Assembly (NCBI GenBank): GCA_036744795.1
Contig: DAIOHK010000002.1
Coordinates: 62,001-126,000 of the forward strand
Source: UBA5486 sp036744795
GTDB taxonomy: Bacteria; Bacillota; UBA4882; UBA10575
DNA length: 64,000 bases
Reading direction: 5' to 3'
Shown: positions 52,748 to 61,387 of the stretch, one piece after another
Position numbering within the stretch: position 1 is the first letter of the stretch
Layout of the letters: each line of letters starts with the position of its first letter
Made by a program: the position numbers and the translations under genes
Notes under the pieces: generated by a model
Database searches by the model: none
Seen by the model: only the letters and a program-made list of their open reading frames with translations
What the model was told of the DNA's origin: nothing

Positions 52748-54025
52748 TTATTTATTTCTAGTAAGAATCTCATCGGCTTGTCTTATAAATTTAGCAGCAG
52801 CATTTTCCGGTGAAATTGCTCCATATAGTACTTCTTGATCGATAGTACGGAATAATTTAAGGACTTCGCCTGCTCCCGGAGGATCAGCCGGATCAATTGG
52901 ACTGGAGTACTGACCTGCCAGGTCAATAAATTCGAAAATTTGCCTATTTACCGGGCTTACCATCTCTTTTAAGGTATTACGTACCTCGGGAACAATCGGA
53001 ATTCCCCGTTCTGCAAGTAAAGCTTTGTTAGCTTCAATATCATTGAGGAAGAAGTCGACAAATTTAACAGCTTCATCTTTATTCTTTGATGATCTAGCTA
53101 CCGAAAAAAACATCGATGGTTTTAAGAAGGTACCTGGCCTTTTAGCATCAGCAATGCGTGGCATCAAAGTGAGTTCTAGAGGCCGGTTCGCAGCTTCCTG
53201 AGTCATGACAAATTGGTTACTCCAAATGAAACCAACCCATTCATTTCCTTTTGTAAACTCACTCTCCTGAGGTGTAACCGTTAAGAAACCTACTTCCGGT
53301 TTTGTCATCATCCCAGCCTTTAACAGCCTTAACTGAAGATTATAAAATTCGATTAGAAGCTTTGTATCAGTAAATCCAAGCTTGGTACCACTCTTGTCAA
53401 AGAAGGGTTGCCCGGTCTGGCGAATCATATTATCAAATGCTACTTTAGGATCCGTACTACAAAAAACAGGTGTTAATACGCCAGTTTTATTGTAGATCTC
53501 AACCGCCATCTTCTCAAAATCAGCCCAGGTCCAAGTGGAAGAGGGTTTTTTAATCCCGGCTTTTTCTAAAACAGCAGGATCATAAACCATACTAAAGGCA
53601 TTAGTACCAAGGCTAACTCCGACAAACTTGCCATCAACTATACCACCAGAGGTAAAGGTTTCAGCAACATCAATCAAGTCTAGTTTTTTGGCTTTTACAT
53701 AGGGAGTTAAATCCAAGAGCAAATTTTTATTTGCATATTGTGTAATATAAGCATAGTCCTGTTGGATAATATCCGGAAGATTATTAGCAGCCGCCTGGGA
53801 AGCCAACTTATCCCAGTAACCTGCCCAGCCTGTGGTCTCAGTCTCAATAACAATATTCGGATATTTTTTCGTATACAATTCCACAGCTTTAATCGTACGC
53901 TCATCACGCGTAGGATTTCCCCACCAAGCCAACCTTAAGGTAATTTTCCGCGGAGCACCAAGGGTAGTTACAGTGAGTGACAAAAGAACTACCACTACTA
54001 AAATAATAGATAAAACCTTCTTCAC
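52748..54025 (-). CDS. ABC sugar transporter substrate-binding protein
   Basis: 425 residues. The signal peptide (VLSIILVVVVLLSLTVTTLGA) ends without a lipobox cysteine, unlike most monoderm Firmicute binding proteins, which are lipid-anchored. The mature protein is a family 1 extracellular sugar-binding fold (ITLRLAWWGNPTRDERTIKA, AFSMVYDPAVLEKAGI, GIPIVPEVRNTL). GGAGGAAGG precedes the ATG. First gene of the transporter operon, directly downstream of its two-component system. Confidence 0.93.
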   Translation of the reverse strand: MKKVLSIILVVVVLLSLTVTTLGAPRKITLRLAWWGNPTRDERTIKAVELYTKKYPNIVIETETTGWAGYWDKLASQAAANNLPDIIQQDYAYITQYANKNLLLDLTPYVKAKKLDLIDVAETFTSGGIVDGKFVGVSLGTNAFSMVYDPAVLEKAGIKKPSSTWTWADFEKMAVEIYNKTGVLTPVFCSTDPKVAFDNMIRQTGQPFFDKSGTKLGFTDTKLLIEFYNLQLRLLKAGMMTKPEVGFLTVTPQESEFTKGNEWVGFIWSNQFVMTQEAANRPLELTLMPRIADAKRPGTFLKPSMFFSVARSSKNKDEAVKFVDFFLNDIEANKALLAERGIPIVPEVRNTLKEMVSPVNRQIFEFIDLAGQYSSPIDPADPPGAGEVLKLFRTIDQEVLYGAISPENAAAKFIRQADEILTRNK

Positions 54026-54094
54026 TTTTTCCTTCCTCCTTTATGATTTAACTCTATATTAATATTAATCTTTATTTACCACTATGTTAATATA

Positions 54095-54130
54095 AAAAAG
54101 CGTCTTTTTAGTTTAAAAAGACACTTTTTT
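54095..54130 (-). terminator. Rho-independent terminator overlapping a stop codon
   Basis: AAAAAAGTGTCTTTTT / AAAAAGACGCTTTTTT stem on the minus strand. The response-regulator stop codon lies in the loop side of the hairpin, so the two are tightly packed. Separates the regulators from the transporter genes. Confidence 0.75.
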
Positions 54131-55697
54131 CATCCTCTTCTATGTAAGAAACCGCTTTTTTATACTCCGTAGGAGTATACCCCGTGTACTTCTTAAAGAG
54201 TTGACTAAAGTACTGGGGATTATTCCCAAAACCAACTCTCTCTGCAACTTCATACACCAGTTCTTCATCATCCTCTTCTATCAGTTCCTTGGCTTTTTCC
54301 ATGCGTACTCTCATCAGGTAATGAGAGAATTTTTCCCCAGTCTCCCGAATAAATAGTTTGCTTAAATAACCAACATTCATATATAAAACCTCATTGGCGA
54401 TCCACTTAAGCGAAAGATTTGCATCAGCAATATGCCCCTTAATATATTCGATAATTTTTTTGATCAGTTTATTATGTGTGGTAATTATATTATCATAATT
54501 TCCCCTTGTCACCTGACAGGTAGTCTCCTTGATAAACTCTTCAATCTGCTCAAGGTAAATCATTTTTGAAAGTTCTTTAAGTTTATAAATATAATTATCC
54601 ATCTCTTCAATTTTACATTGCCTGATGACAACCATAAACAATTCCAGCGCATAAGTTTTACTAACACTCATCTCATACATCTTTAAATGTAGTTGCTGGA
54701 AAAATTCTTCGATTTCTTTCAGCGCTACTTCTAAATTACCGCTTTTTACTGCCACCGCTACTGCATCATAATTAAAGATAAAGGCTTGATTATCTTTTTT
54801 ATTTCTACTTAATTCAATATCTTTTTTAGTGATGATACTTCCCGTGCCAAGGTAAAAAGTATATTTCAAACATTCCCATACCTCCTGATAGAGTGCAGGA
54901 GCATCGGCAAAACTACTTTCACCACTATAGGCAATACTTACTTCCAAATGATGATAAGCTGCAAACATCTCTCTTACTTGGGTAATCAGCTGGATTAACT
55001 CATGATCATCAAGTGCTTCAATTAGCATCAATACTTGATTTTTAATATTGGTAGTAAGATATCTTTTATTACCGAATACCTCATTAACAATTTTAATTAG
55101 CCCAAAAAGCTCTTCAAATCCATATTCCCCATCCGGTTGGTACAAGACCAAACGGAGCGATTCCTCGCCAATATTGAGTAATTTAGAATAATACTCATAT
55201 TCGCGCTGTGTATAAGTCCTATTTGTTAAAAAATCACGTAAAAATTGCTCCCGTACCAATGGAATGACTTTCTCCAAATGCTCGCGGTTCTCCCTGATAA
55301 ACTGTTTTTCCTTAGCTTCTTTCTGGATAAATTCATTTTTGATCTCATTTAAAACATCAATAATCTTATTCTCATTACATGGTTTCAAAAGATAATGTTT
55401 AACTCCATGTCTCATCGCTTCCTTGGCAAGTTCAAATTCGTTATATCCCGACAGTACCACAAATACAATCTCAGGATGTTCCTCTTTTACTTTAGCAATT
55501 AGTTCCAGTCCATCAAAAACCGGCATTTTAATATCAGTAATTACAATATCGACTGGGTCTTGCATGATGCATTCATACGCCTCAATCCCATTTTGGGCTG
55601 CACCCATAAACTGAAACCCCTCTGCCTCCCAGTCAATAATTCTACTCATTCCTTCTCTGATCACTTCCTCATCATCAACCAGTAAGACCTTATACAT
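54108..55697 (-). CDS. Response regulator, YesN-like with AraC output domain
   Basis: 529 residues. The receiver domain has acidic Asp9-Asp10, phospho-acceptor Asp55 (IVITDIKMPVFDG) and Lys near 104 (YLLKPCNE). A central region of about 300 residues of unknown fold follows. An AraC-type double HTH lies at about 425-520 (LSLKWIANEVLYMNVGYLSK, FGNNPQYFSQLFKKYTGYTP). Expected to activate the adjacent transporter genes in response to carbohydrates. It overlaps the sensor gene by eight bases. Confidence 0.93.
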   Translation of the reverse strand: MYKVLLVDDEEVIREGMSRIIDWEAEGFQFMGAAQNGIEAYECIMQDPVDIVITDIKMPVFDGLELIAKVKEEHPEIVFVVLSGYNEFELAKEAMRHGVKHYLLKPCNENKIIDVLNEIKNEFIQKEAKEKQFIRENREHLEKVIPLVREQFLRDFLTNRTYTQREYEYYSKLLNIGEESLRLVLYQPDGEYGFEELFGLIKIVNEVFGNKRYLTTNIKNQVLMLIEALDDHELIQLITQVREMFAAYHHLEVSIAYSGESSFADAPALYQEVWECLKYTFYLGTGSIITKKDIELSRNKKDNQAFIFNYDAVAVAVKSGNLEVALKEIEEFFQQLHLKMYEMSVSKTYALELFMVVIRQCKIEEMDNYIYKLKELSKMIYLEQIEEFIKETTCQVTRGNYDNIITTHNKLIKKIIEYIKGHIADANLSLKWIANEVLYMNVGYLSKLFIRETGEKFSHYLMRVRMEKAKELIEEDDEELVYEVAERVGFGNNPQYFSQLFKKYTGYTPTEYKKAVSYIEEDEKSVFLN

Positions 55698-57444
55698 TCC
55701 GAACCTTCTCCTTTGGAATTTTTATCATTACCTTAGTGCCTTCCCCCAACCTACTAGCAATTATAATCCCGTATTCTTTGCCATAAATAAGTTTTAGCCG
55801 TTCATCAATATTCTTTAATCCAATTCCCGAACCATTACGTTTTACTTCGCCCTGTTGGAGTTGTTTAAGAATAGTGGGGGGAATCCCCGGACCATTATCT
55901 TCTACAGTAATTAATAAGCATTCTCCGCTTTCTGTTGCTGTAATTTTTATTCTACAGGTTTCCAACATCTTCTCCAGCCCGTAATTGATGGAGTTTTCCA
56001 CCAGAGGCTGGAGGGTAAGTTTAGGAATTAAAAGTTCATCCCACTTCTCATCAATCTCCAGAGTAAAATCTAACCGCGCACCAAATCTTACTTTTTGAAT
56101 ATTAATATAATCCTGGATTAGATTAATCTCCTCCCTAACCTTCACCAACTGTTTCTTATCATTTATCGCATTTCTTAGTAAATTTCCTAAAGATTCGATC
56201 ATTTGGGAAATATCCTTTTGCTGATTAATCTTAGCCCGCCAGTTAATCGATTCCAGGGCATTGTAGAGAAAATGCGGATTAATCTGGGCTTGTAATGCTT
56301 TAAGATGAGCATCTTTAACTAAAAGCTGTTTTGTATAGTTTTCTTGGATTAAAGTATTAATCTTTCTAACCATAATCATAAAATCTTTCTGTAAAATACC
56401 AATCTCATCTGTTCTTTCGAATACCGCAGGTTCTTCCTGTATAATCTCAAACTCCCCACTTTCCACCCGTTTCATTTTTCTGATCAGGCTTTCTATGGGT
56501 TTAGTCAAGTTACTAGCCATCTTCAGACTAATTACGATCGTAAAGAAAAAAAGAGCTAAAAAGATTAATAACAGAATATTTCGCATCCGGAGCACTTGCT
56601 TAAAAATAGTATCGTACGGCAGAATATTAACAAATAGCCAATCCGTATAAGCTGATTTGTTATAAACCATAAAGTAATTTTTACCCTTGATCTTCTTCAC
56701 CCTGTAGTTGCCATTGTTTTCTTGATAATCAGCAAACACTGTTGTTATACTCAAATCAGGAAAAGAAGAATATACTGCTTTAGCTTCAGAAGTAATCAGA
56801 AGATATTCATTATTTGTCGCTGAATCAGAAAGTTGTTGAATTAAATTTCCAGTATTCACCCGGATAATCAATGTTCCTAACGGGGCTAAGCTTAATTCCC
56901 GCACCTTTCTAATTACCCGGGCACCAATTATTGCCTGATCTCCATCAAAAGGTTCTATAAATACCATTGAACCTTCTTTCTCTGCTGCCTGGGAAATGAT
57001 GGGTTCCACTAATTCTCCAGGTATTAAATCACCGCCCGCATACTGATTTCCATTAGCATCAATCAAATTAACAGAGATAATATTTCGTTCAAACCGAAGT
57101 GTCCATAAACGTTCAGTTAATTCCCGTCCTAATATTCCTCTTTCATAAACTGAAAGTCCATTATTCAGTTTTTCTAAGGTTTCTTGAATCTCCGGGTTGG
57201 TTATAATATTATATGAATACTTTTCAATTTGTCTTAATTCATCTTCAATACTTCTAGTTGAAAAGTTTAACACCTTAGCCGCTTCCACAGATAAAATCTC
57301 TTGATAAATATTTAAAGCAATTTGAATTGCAATTAAGCTAATTGAACAAACAATCAAGACAAGCAAAAAGTGGATCGAAAATAGTTTATCTTTAATCGGC
57401 CAATTAATATATCGTGCTTTGAATTTATTAATCAAGCTAAGCAT
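55690..57444 (-). CDS. Sensor histidine kinase, YesM-like
   Basis: 584 residues. TM1 is about 23-45, an extracytoplasmic sensor domain about 46-288, and TM2 289-310. A HAMP domain follows (311-365). The LytS/YesM-type kinase core has His391 in QINPHFLYNALESI and the ATP-binding motifs LVENSINYGLEKM and VEDNGPGIPP. AAAAGGAG precedes the ATG. Works with the YesN-like regulator downstream; the sensed ligand is probably a sugar or its binding protein. Confidence 0.94.
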   Translation of the reverse strand: MLSLINKFKARYINWPIKDKLFSIHFLLVLIVCSISLIAIQIALNIYQEILSVEAAKVLNFSTRSIEDELRQIEKYSYNIITNPEIQETLEKLNNGLSVYERGILGRELTERLWTLRFERNIISVNLIDANGNQYAGGDLIPGELVEPIISQAAEKEGSMVFIEPFDGDQAIIGARVIRKVRELSLAPLGTLIIRVNTGNLIQQLSDSATNNEYLLITSEAKAVYSSFPDLSITTVFADYQENNGNYRVKKIKGKNYFMVYNKSAYTDWLFVNILPYDTIFKQVLRMRNILLLIFLALFFFTIVISLKMASNLTKPIESLIRKMKRVESGEFEIIQEEPAVFERTDEIGILQKDFMIMVRKINTLIQENYTKQLLVKDAHLKALQAQINPHFLYNALESINWRAKINQQKDISQMIESLGNLLRNAINDKKQLVKVREEINLIQDYINIQKVRFGARLDFTLEIDEKWDELLIPKLTLQPLVENSINYGLEKMLETCRIKITATESGECLLITVEDNGPGIPPTILKQLQQGEVKRNGSGIGLKNIDERLKLIYGKEYGIIIASRLGEGTKVMIKIPKEKVRNV

Positions 57445-57675
57445 AGTTCTCTCCTTTTGTTACAGGTTAATTTCTCGTTTTATTATTTGTTCTATTTCTA
57501 TAATTTTCAATGAACCCCTGCCCGTATTTAATCAACCCATCGATTGGATTTTTTCGGTAACCATTTTTCTTAATAAAAACATGGTTTTTTTACTGTGAAT
57601 GTTTTTTTAATAAACAGGAAATTTTAGTTTAATCTAAAATACTACATTTAGAACATAAGGAGGTGTTAAAATAGA

Positions 57676-58053
57676 ATGCTGAGTGAAGGTTATGGTTCTA
57701 AGGTCTGGTTTATTGCTGATGGTTATTATCCTATTCATAGCTCCGGTCAGTTTCCAAGTCATGAGGCAATCTGTGTCTTAAACCCAGGGAAACACGATGC
57801 CAAAATCGAAATTACCCTCTATTTCGAAGATAGGAAGAAGATGGGGAACTTTTGGGTAATCTGTCCTGCCGAAAGAACAAACCATATCAGAATGGATCAG
57901 CTTAAGAATGAAAAAGGAGACGGAGTCCCGCCTGGAGTTCCTTATGCAATGGTGGTGGTTTCCAATACTGAAATTATCGTCCAGTATAGCAGGATGGATA
58001 CCACCCAGGCTGAAATGGCACTAATGACTACCATGGGTTATCCCCTTAAGTAA
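57676..58053 (+). CDS. Anabaena sensory rhodopsin transducer (ASRT) homologue
   Basis: 125 residues that match the whole ASRT beta-sandwich family (DUF1362): VWFIADGYYPIHSSGQFPSH, EAICVLNPGKHDAKIEITLY, CPAERTNHIRMDQL, GVPYAMVVVSNTEIIVQYSR. ASRT was found as the soluble partner of a photoreceptor, but most relatives occur in non-phototrophs beside sugar genes, and a carbohydrate-binding role has been proposed. Here it directly precedes L-rhamnose isomerase. No rhodopsin gene is in the window. AAGGAGGTG precedes the ATG. Confidence 0.85.
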   Translation: MLSEGYGSKVWFIADGYYPIHSSGQFPSHEAICVLNPGKHDAKIEITLYFEDRKKMGNFWVICPAERTNHIRMDQLKNEKGDGVPPGVPYAMVVVSNTEIIVQYSRMDTTQAEMALMTTMGYPLK

Positions 58054-58205
58054 AATTGGGTTTACTTTTAAGAAGATTAAGATTATTAACTGACTACTTT
58101 GCTACACTAAACTAAAGATCTACTTCAAAAGTAAGTCTTTGAGCTTTAATTATGAATTCCATTAATTTTAACCGAAAAAAGAAACATCTTATGGAGGTGT
58201 TAATA

Positions 58206-59483
58206 ATGAAGAATCTGCAAATAGTAGAAAAAAGTTACGAACTGGCCCGGGAGGTTTATGCCGAGTATGGTGTAGATACAGATAAAGTCTTAAAACAGAT
58301 GACTAAAAATAAAATTTCCCTCCACTGCTGGCAGGGAGATGATGTTACTGGTTTTGAAGCCGGGAAGGAGGGACTCTCTGATGGTGGCATCCTGGCTACT
58401 GGCAATTATCCAGGAAAGGCAAGAAACGGAGAAGAACTTAGAGCAGACTTAGATACTGCCCTTAGCCTCATTCCCGGCCAACACCGTATTAATCTGCACG
58501 CCATTTACGCCGAGACTGGAGAGAAAATTGTCGACCGCGACCAACTGGCACCAGAGTATTTCCAGAATTGGATTGACTGGGCCAAAGAGAAGAAGCTTGG
58601 TCTTGATTTTAACCCGACTTTCTTCTCTCATCCCCTGGCGGCTTCCGGTTTTACCCTGGCCAGTAAAGACAGAAACATACGCCAGTTCTGGATCGAACAT
58701 GCTAAAAGAAGTAGAGAGATTGCTGCTGAAATTGGTCGCCAGCTCGGTACTGCATGTGTAAACAATATATGGATCCCCGACGGTTCTAAGGATCTACCTG
58801 TTGCTAGGATGGAACATCGAAGAATTCTCAAGAAATCCCTGGATGAGATTTTCACCAAAAATTATGATTCCGATCATTTACTAGATGCGGTTGAAAGCAA
58901 GCTCTTTGGGATCGGTTCCGAGGCTTACGTGGTTGGCTCTCACGATTTTTACCTTGCTTATGTAATGAAAAAAGAGGATCTCCTCCTCTGTTTGGATCTA
59001 GGGCATTTCCACCCCACAGAGAGCATTGCCGATAAACTTTCTGCAATTTTAGCCTTCAAAGATGCACTTCTCCTCCATGTCAGCAGAGGAGTCCGCTGGG
59101 ATAGTGATCACGTTGTTGTTCTCAATGATGAAATAATCTCCCTGATGCAGGAGATTAAAAGATGTGAGGCTTTTGACCGAATCTATCTAGCACTGGATTT
59201 CTTTGATGCCAGTATCAATAGGATTACCGCCTGGGTAACCGGGGCTAGGGCTACCCTGAAATCTATTCTCTATGCCCTCCTCGAACCAACACCCCTCCTT
59301 ATCGAAGCCGAAAAAAAAGGAGATTTTGGGAGAAGACTGGCCTTGATGGAAGAATTCAAAACACTACCCTTCGGAGCTGTCTGGAACAAATACTGTCTTG
59401 AACAAAATGCACCTATTGGCGCCGACTGGTTGCAGAAGGTTAAAACATACGAAGAGAAGGTCCTTTTAACAAGGGGGTCGTAA
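58206..59483 (+). CDS. rhaA: L-rhamnose isomerase
   Basis: 425 residues from the ATG at 58206, following GGAGGTG; the frame opens at 58152 without a site. Family blocks: KNKISLHCWQGDDVTGFE, FNPTFFSHPLAASGFTLAS, NNIWIPDGSKDLPV, CLDLGHFHPTESIADKLSA and ALDFFDASINRITAWV. It interconverts L-rhamnose and L-rhamnulose (EC 5.3.1.14), using divalent metal ions in a TIM barrel. No rhaB or rhaD follows; a terminator ends the unit. It supports a rhamnose-related role for the nearby ABC transporter. Confidence 0.94.
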   Translation: MKNLQIVEKSYELAREVYAEYGVDTDKVLKQMTKNKISLHCWQGDDVTGFEAGKEGLSDGGILATGNYPGKARNGEELRADLDTALSLIPGQHRINLHAIYAETGEKIVDRDQLAPEYFQNWIDWAKEKKLGLDFNPTFFSHPLAASGFTLASKDRNIRQFWIEHAKRSREIAAEIGRQLGTACVNNIWIPDGSKDLPVARMEHRRILKKSLDEIFTKNYDSDHLLDAVESKLFGIGSEAYVVGSHDFYLAYVMKKEDLLLCLDLGHFHPTESIADKLSAILAFKDALLLHVSRGVRWDSDHVVVLNDEIISLMQEIKRCEAFDRIYLALDFFDASINRITAWVTGARATLKSILYALLEPTPLLIEAEKKGDFGRRLALMEEFKTLPFGAVWNKYCLEQNAPIGADWLQKVKTYEEKVLLTRGS

Positions 59484-59562
59484 CTAATTATGATTAAAAT
59501 TGGAAACATTGTATGGATAAACAACTTCCTAGCTTTACTTTCATTACCAAGCAAGCAAAATA

Positions 59563-59604
59563 ATATAAAAATAGCCCTCGAGAATCCCGAGGGCTATTTT
59601 TATA
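59563..59604 (+). terminator. Rho-independent terminator, bidirectional
   Basis: Perfect stem of 17 bp (TATAAAAATAGCCCTCG with its complement) around a 7-base loop. Serves rhaA on the plus strand and the secreted protein gene on the minus strand. Confidence 0.92.
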
Positions 59605-59633
59605 TTCTACTTCCTGATCCGGGGTGTCTTATC

Positions 59634-60425
59634 TTAAAATTCCAAGGCTGTTGAGTATTTAGCTTCTTTGATCTTCCATTTTCCATTTTCATATTTCCAT
59701 AAACTTATAAGATCAGAGATCCTATTGGCGTGAAACGCTCCGGATATCGCTTGAAATCCTTTTAACTCATAAACGCCATCTCCATCGAAATCTATAGGTT
59801 CTAAGGCCGAGAAGGGATCAGTCCATGGTTCAACTTTTTCAAGGATTTTTCCATTGCTATCATAAATTTTACTTTCTATATATAGATCCTTAAAAGCTGA
59901 TAAATCGATAGTTATCTCTTTTTTGAAATTCACTTCCTGTAATTCTACTTTAAATCCATCAACAAATTTGCCCTCAAAATTCAATCCTTGATTATCTTTT
60001 TCATTAAAAATTATCTTTATCTCATGATCCTCGAAAGTAATAATCCTTGAAAATATAATCCCTCCACTGCCTCCAGAGTTTGTAGTCACCATAATATCTG
60101 CTACCTGGTCTCCGGTAAAATCAGCTAAGAATATTTCTCCCCCATAACCAGCAAAATCTTCCAACTTTATCGTTGTTTCTTTATTAGTTTTTCCATCAAT
60201 CACTTTTATCATAAAACGCATGTTAAAGATAGCATCCTTGTTTTCCTTCTCTCCTATTAACAAGATTCTATCCTTTACTTGATCTCCATTTACGTCTTTC
60301 TGTAACTCTTGAATTACCTCTTCCCTCATTTGCAAACCTCGTTTAGGTGCAGCCCAAGAAAGAGTGTAAATTGATGTCACCATAACTCCAGCTAATAACA
60401 GAGCAATTATTTTCTTTTTTATCAT
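59634..60425 (-). CDS. Secreted protein with FG-GAP-like calcium loops
   Basis: 263 residues from the ATG at 60425, eight bases after AGAGGGG; a TTG six bases upstream is too close to it. Signal peptide KKIIALLLAGVMVTSIYTLS ending at WAA. Motifs DVNGDQVKDRILLIG, DFTGDQVADIMVTT and DFDGDGVYELKGF are spaced like FG-GAP/VCBS calcium loops. Similar Firmicute proteins are annotated as VCBS-repeat or spore-coat-associated; I cannot choose. Functionally comparable in type to the gene at 761-1750. Confidence 0.7.
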   Translation of the reverse strand: MIKKKIIALLLAGVMVTSIYTLSWAAPKRGLQMREEVIQELQKDVNGDQVKDRILLIGEKENKDAIFNMRFMIKVIDGKTNKETTIKLEDFAGYGGEIFLADFTGDQVADIMVTTNSGGSGGIIFSRIITFEDHEIKIIFNEKDNQGLNFEGKFVDGFKVELQEVNFKKEITIDLSAFKDLYIESKIYDSNGKILEKVEPWTDPFSALEPIDFDGDGVYELKGFQAISGAFHANRISDLISLWKYENGKWKIKEAKYSTALEF

Positions 60426-60500
60426 TAACAATACCCCTCTTTAAATTCAGATCTAGATATTCTTTATAAAAGCTTTTTTACGTTGTGTCCTTTTTAAAAG

Positions 60501-60559
60501 GTCCCAACACAATATATAGTGTTGGGCTTGTATAGGCTATCAATATATTGTGCAGGGAC
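60501..60559. repeat. Two mutually exclusive hairpins
   Basis: An inner stem pairs CCCAACAC (60503-60510) with GTGTTGGG (60519-60526). An outer stem pairs GTCCC plus CACAATATA (60501-60516) with TATATTGTG plus GGGAC (60544-60559), with a 2x2 internal mismatch. The two use the same left bases, so only one can form at a time. Confidence 0.5.
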
Positions 60560-60784
60560 AGAAATAATCAATGACAACGCAAAAAGCCCTATAAAGTAAT
60601 AGAAAATTAATATGAGGACTAATAACAGAAGAACAACAATTGAATGATTGTTTTATAGACATTTTACCATAAACAGATGGTTTTTAAATAAAAATAAAAA
60701 GACAATTTTTTACACTTCAATCTTATGGTTTTTTAATCCCTTTCTTTTTTGTAAAATTAATTCCCTAAAACATATTATCACAAA

Positions 60785-60828
60785 ATTAAGGAATTGAATA
60801 ATTCAATTATTTAAAATTCGACCACATA
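60785..60828 (+). repeat. Family A repeat
   Basis: The fullest copy in the window: TTAAGGAATTGAATAATT, CAATTA, then TTTAAAATTCGACCACA. Contiguous with the octamer array of family C. Confidence 0.8.
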
Positions 60829-60951
60829 TCTGTAGTTCTGTAGTTCTGTAGTTCTGTAGTTCTGAATTCGTGACTTATTAATCTATACCATGGAAAACGC
60901 TATCGCAAGCTTTCACGATTTTCCAGGGGGTCTGATGATGTCACGAATTCA
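60829..60951 (+). repeat. Family C composite repeat: octamer array plus large palindrome
   Basis: Four direct copies of TGTAGTTC (60831-60862) lead into a palindrome from TGAATTCGTGAC (60863) to GTCACGAATTCA (60951), with ACCATGGAAAACGCTATCGC in the centre. It matches the 11.4 kb copy module for module on the opposite strand, where only two octamers are present. Confidence 0.8.
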
Positions 60952-61026
60952 GACTAATATATTGATAGCCCACTAGTAGTTGTCTAGTCTTGGACAATTA
61001 CCTCGAATATTAGTTAAACACTATAT

Positions 61027-61095
61027 GGTCGTTCATGCCGCCTACCCACAGCATACGAAGTAATGTAAATCAAAAGCGGGTGAATCGACAAGCCC
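61027..61095 (-). repeat. Family B stem-loop repeat
   Basis: Reverse-oriented copy from GGTCGTTCATGCCGCC to GCGGGTGAATCGACAAG. It is the subtype whose halves appear split around a nested unit at 35.3 kb. Confidence 0.75.
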
Positions 61096-61112
61096 CATAG
61101 GTATTTCCCGTA

Positions 61113-61152
61113 TTGGTCAAATATACGATTAAGGTAATTATGCAATTCCCTC
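61113..61152 (-). repeat. Family A repeat
   Basis: TTGGTCAAATATACG then TTAAGGTAATTATGCAATTC, reverse orientation, about 160 bases upstream of the Fur-like box. Confidence 0.6.
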
Positions 61153-61311
61153 AATTATTTTCTGTACTTTTTTTATATAAACTTTATGAAGGTAAACTCC
61201 AGCAAAGGTAACTAATTTATGACAATAGTTTGTACTTCCCTTTTCCGCTTCGTTAAATTCTGATCTTTTTACCCTAAACTCTTGCTTTTTTAATGAAATT
61301 GTATTATCTTA

Positions 61312-61332
61312 TTGATAATGGTTCTCATTTAT
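61312..61332 (+). promoter_or_regulatory. Fur-like box upstream of feoA
   Basis: GATAATGGTTCTCATTTAT (61314-61332) matches the 19-base Fur consensus at 13 positions. Located about 55 bases before feoA, where an iron-responsive repressor would block transcription. Confidence 0.7.
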
Positions 61333-61387
61333 TATATCTACCTTTTAAATAAATCTAATAATTTTAATAACAGAAAGGAGCCTAGTC

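Larger units (their letters stand above)
60535..60970. mobile_element. Candidate non-autonomous element with 15-bp terminal inverted repeats
   Basis: GGCTATCAATATATT at 60535-60549 and its exact complement at 60956-60970 bound 436 bases that contain a family A repeat, the octamer array and the family C palindrome. No transposase frame lies inside. I see no clear target-site duplication, so this remains a candidate. Confidence 0.4.
60426..61387. other. 962-base intergenic region dense in repeats
   Basis: Contains competing hairpins at 60501-60559, a 15-bp inverted repeat pair at 60535-60549 and 60956-60970, a family A plus family C composite, a family B unit, a second family A copy and a Fur-like box. 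No coding frame with a ribosome site is seen. Confidence 0.6.
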
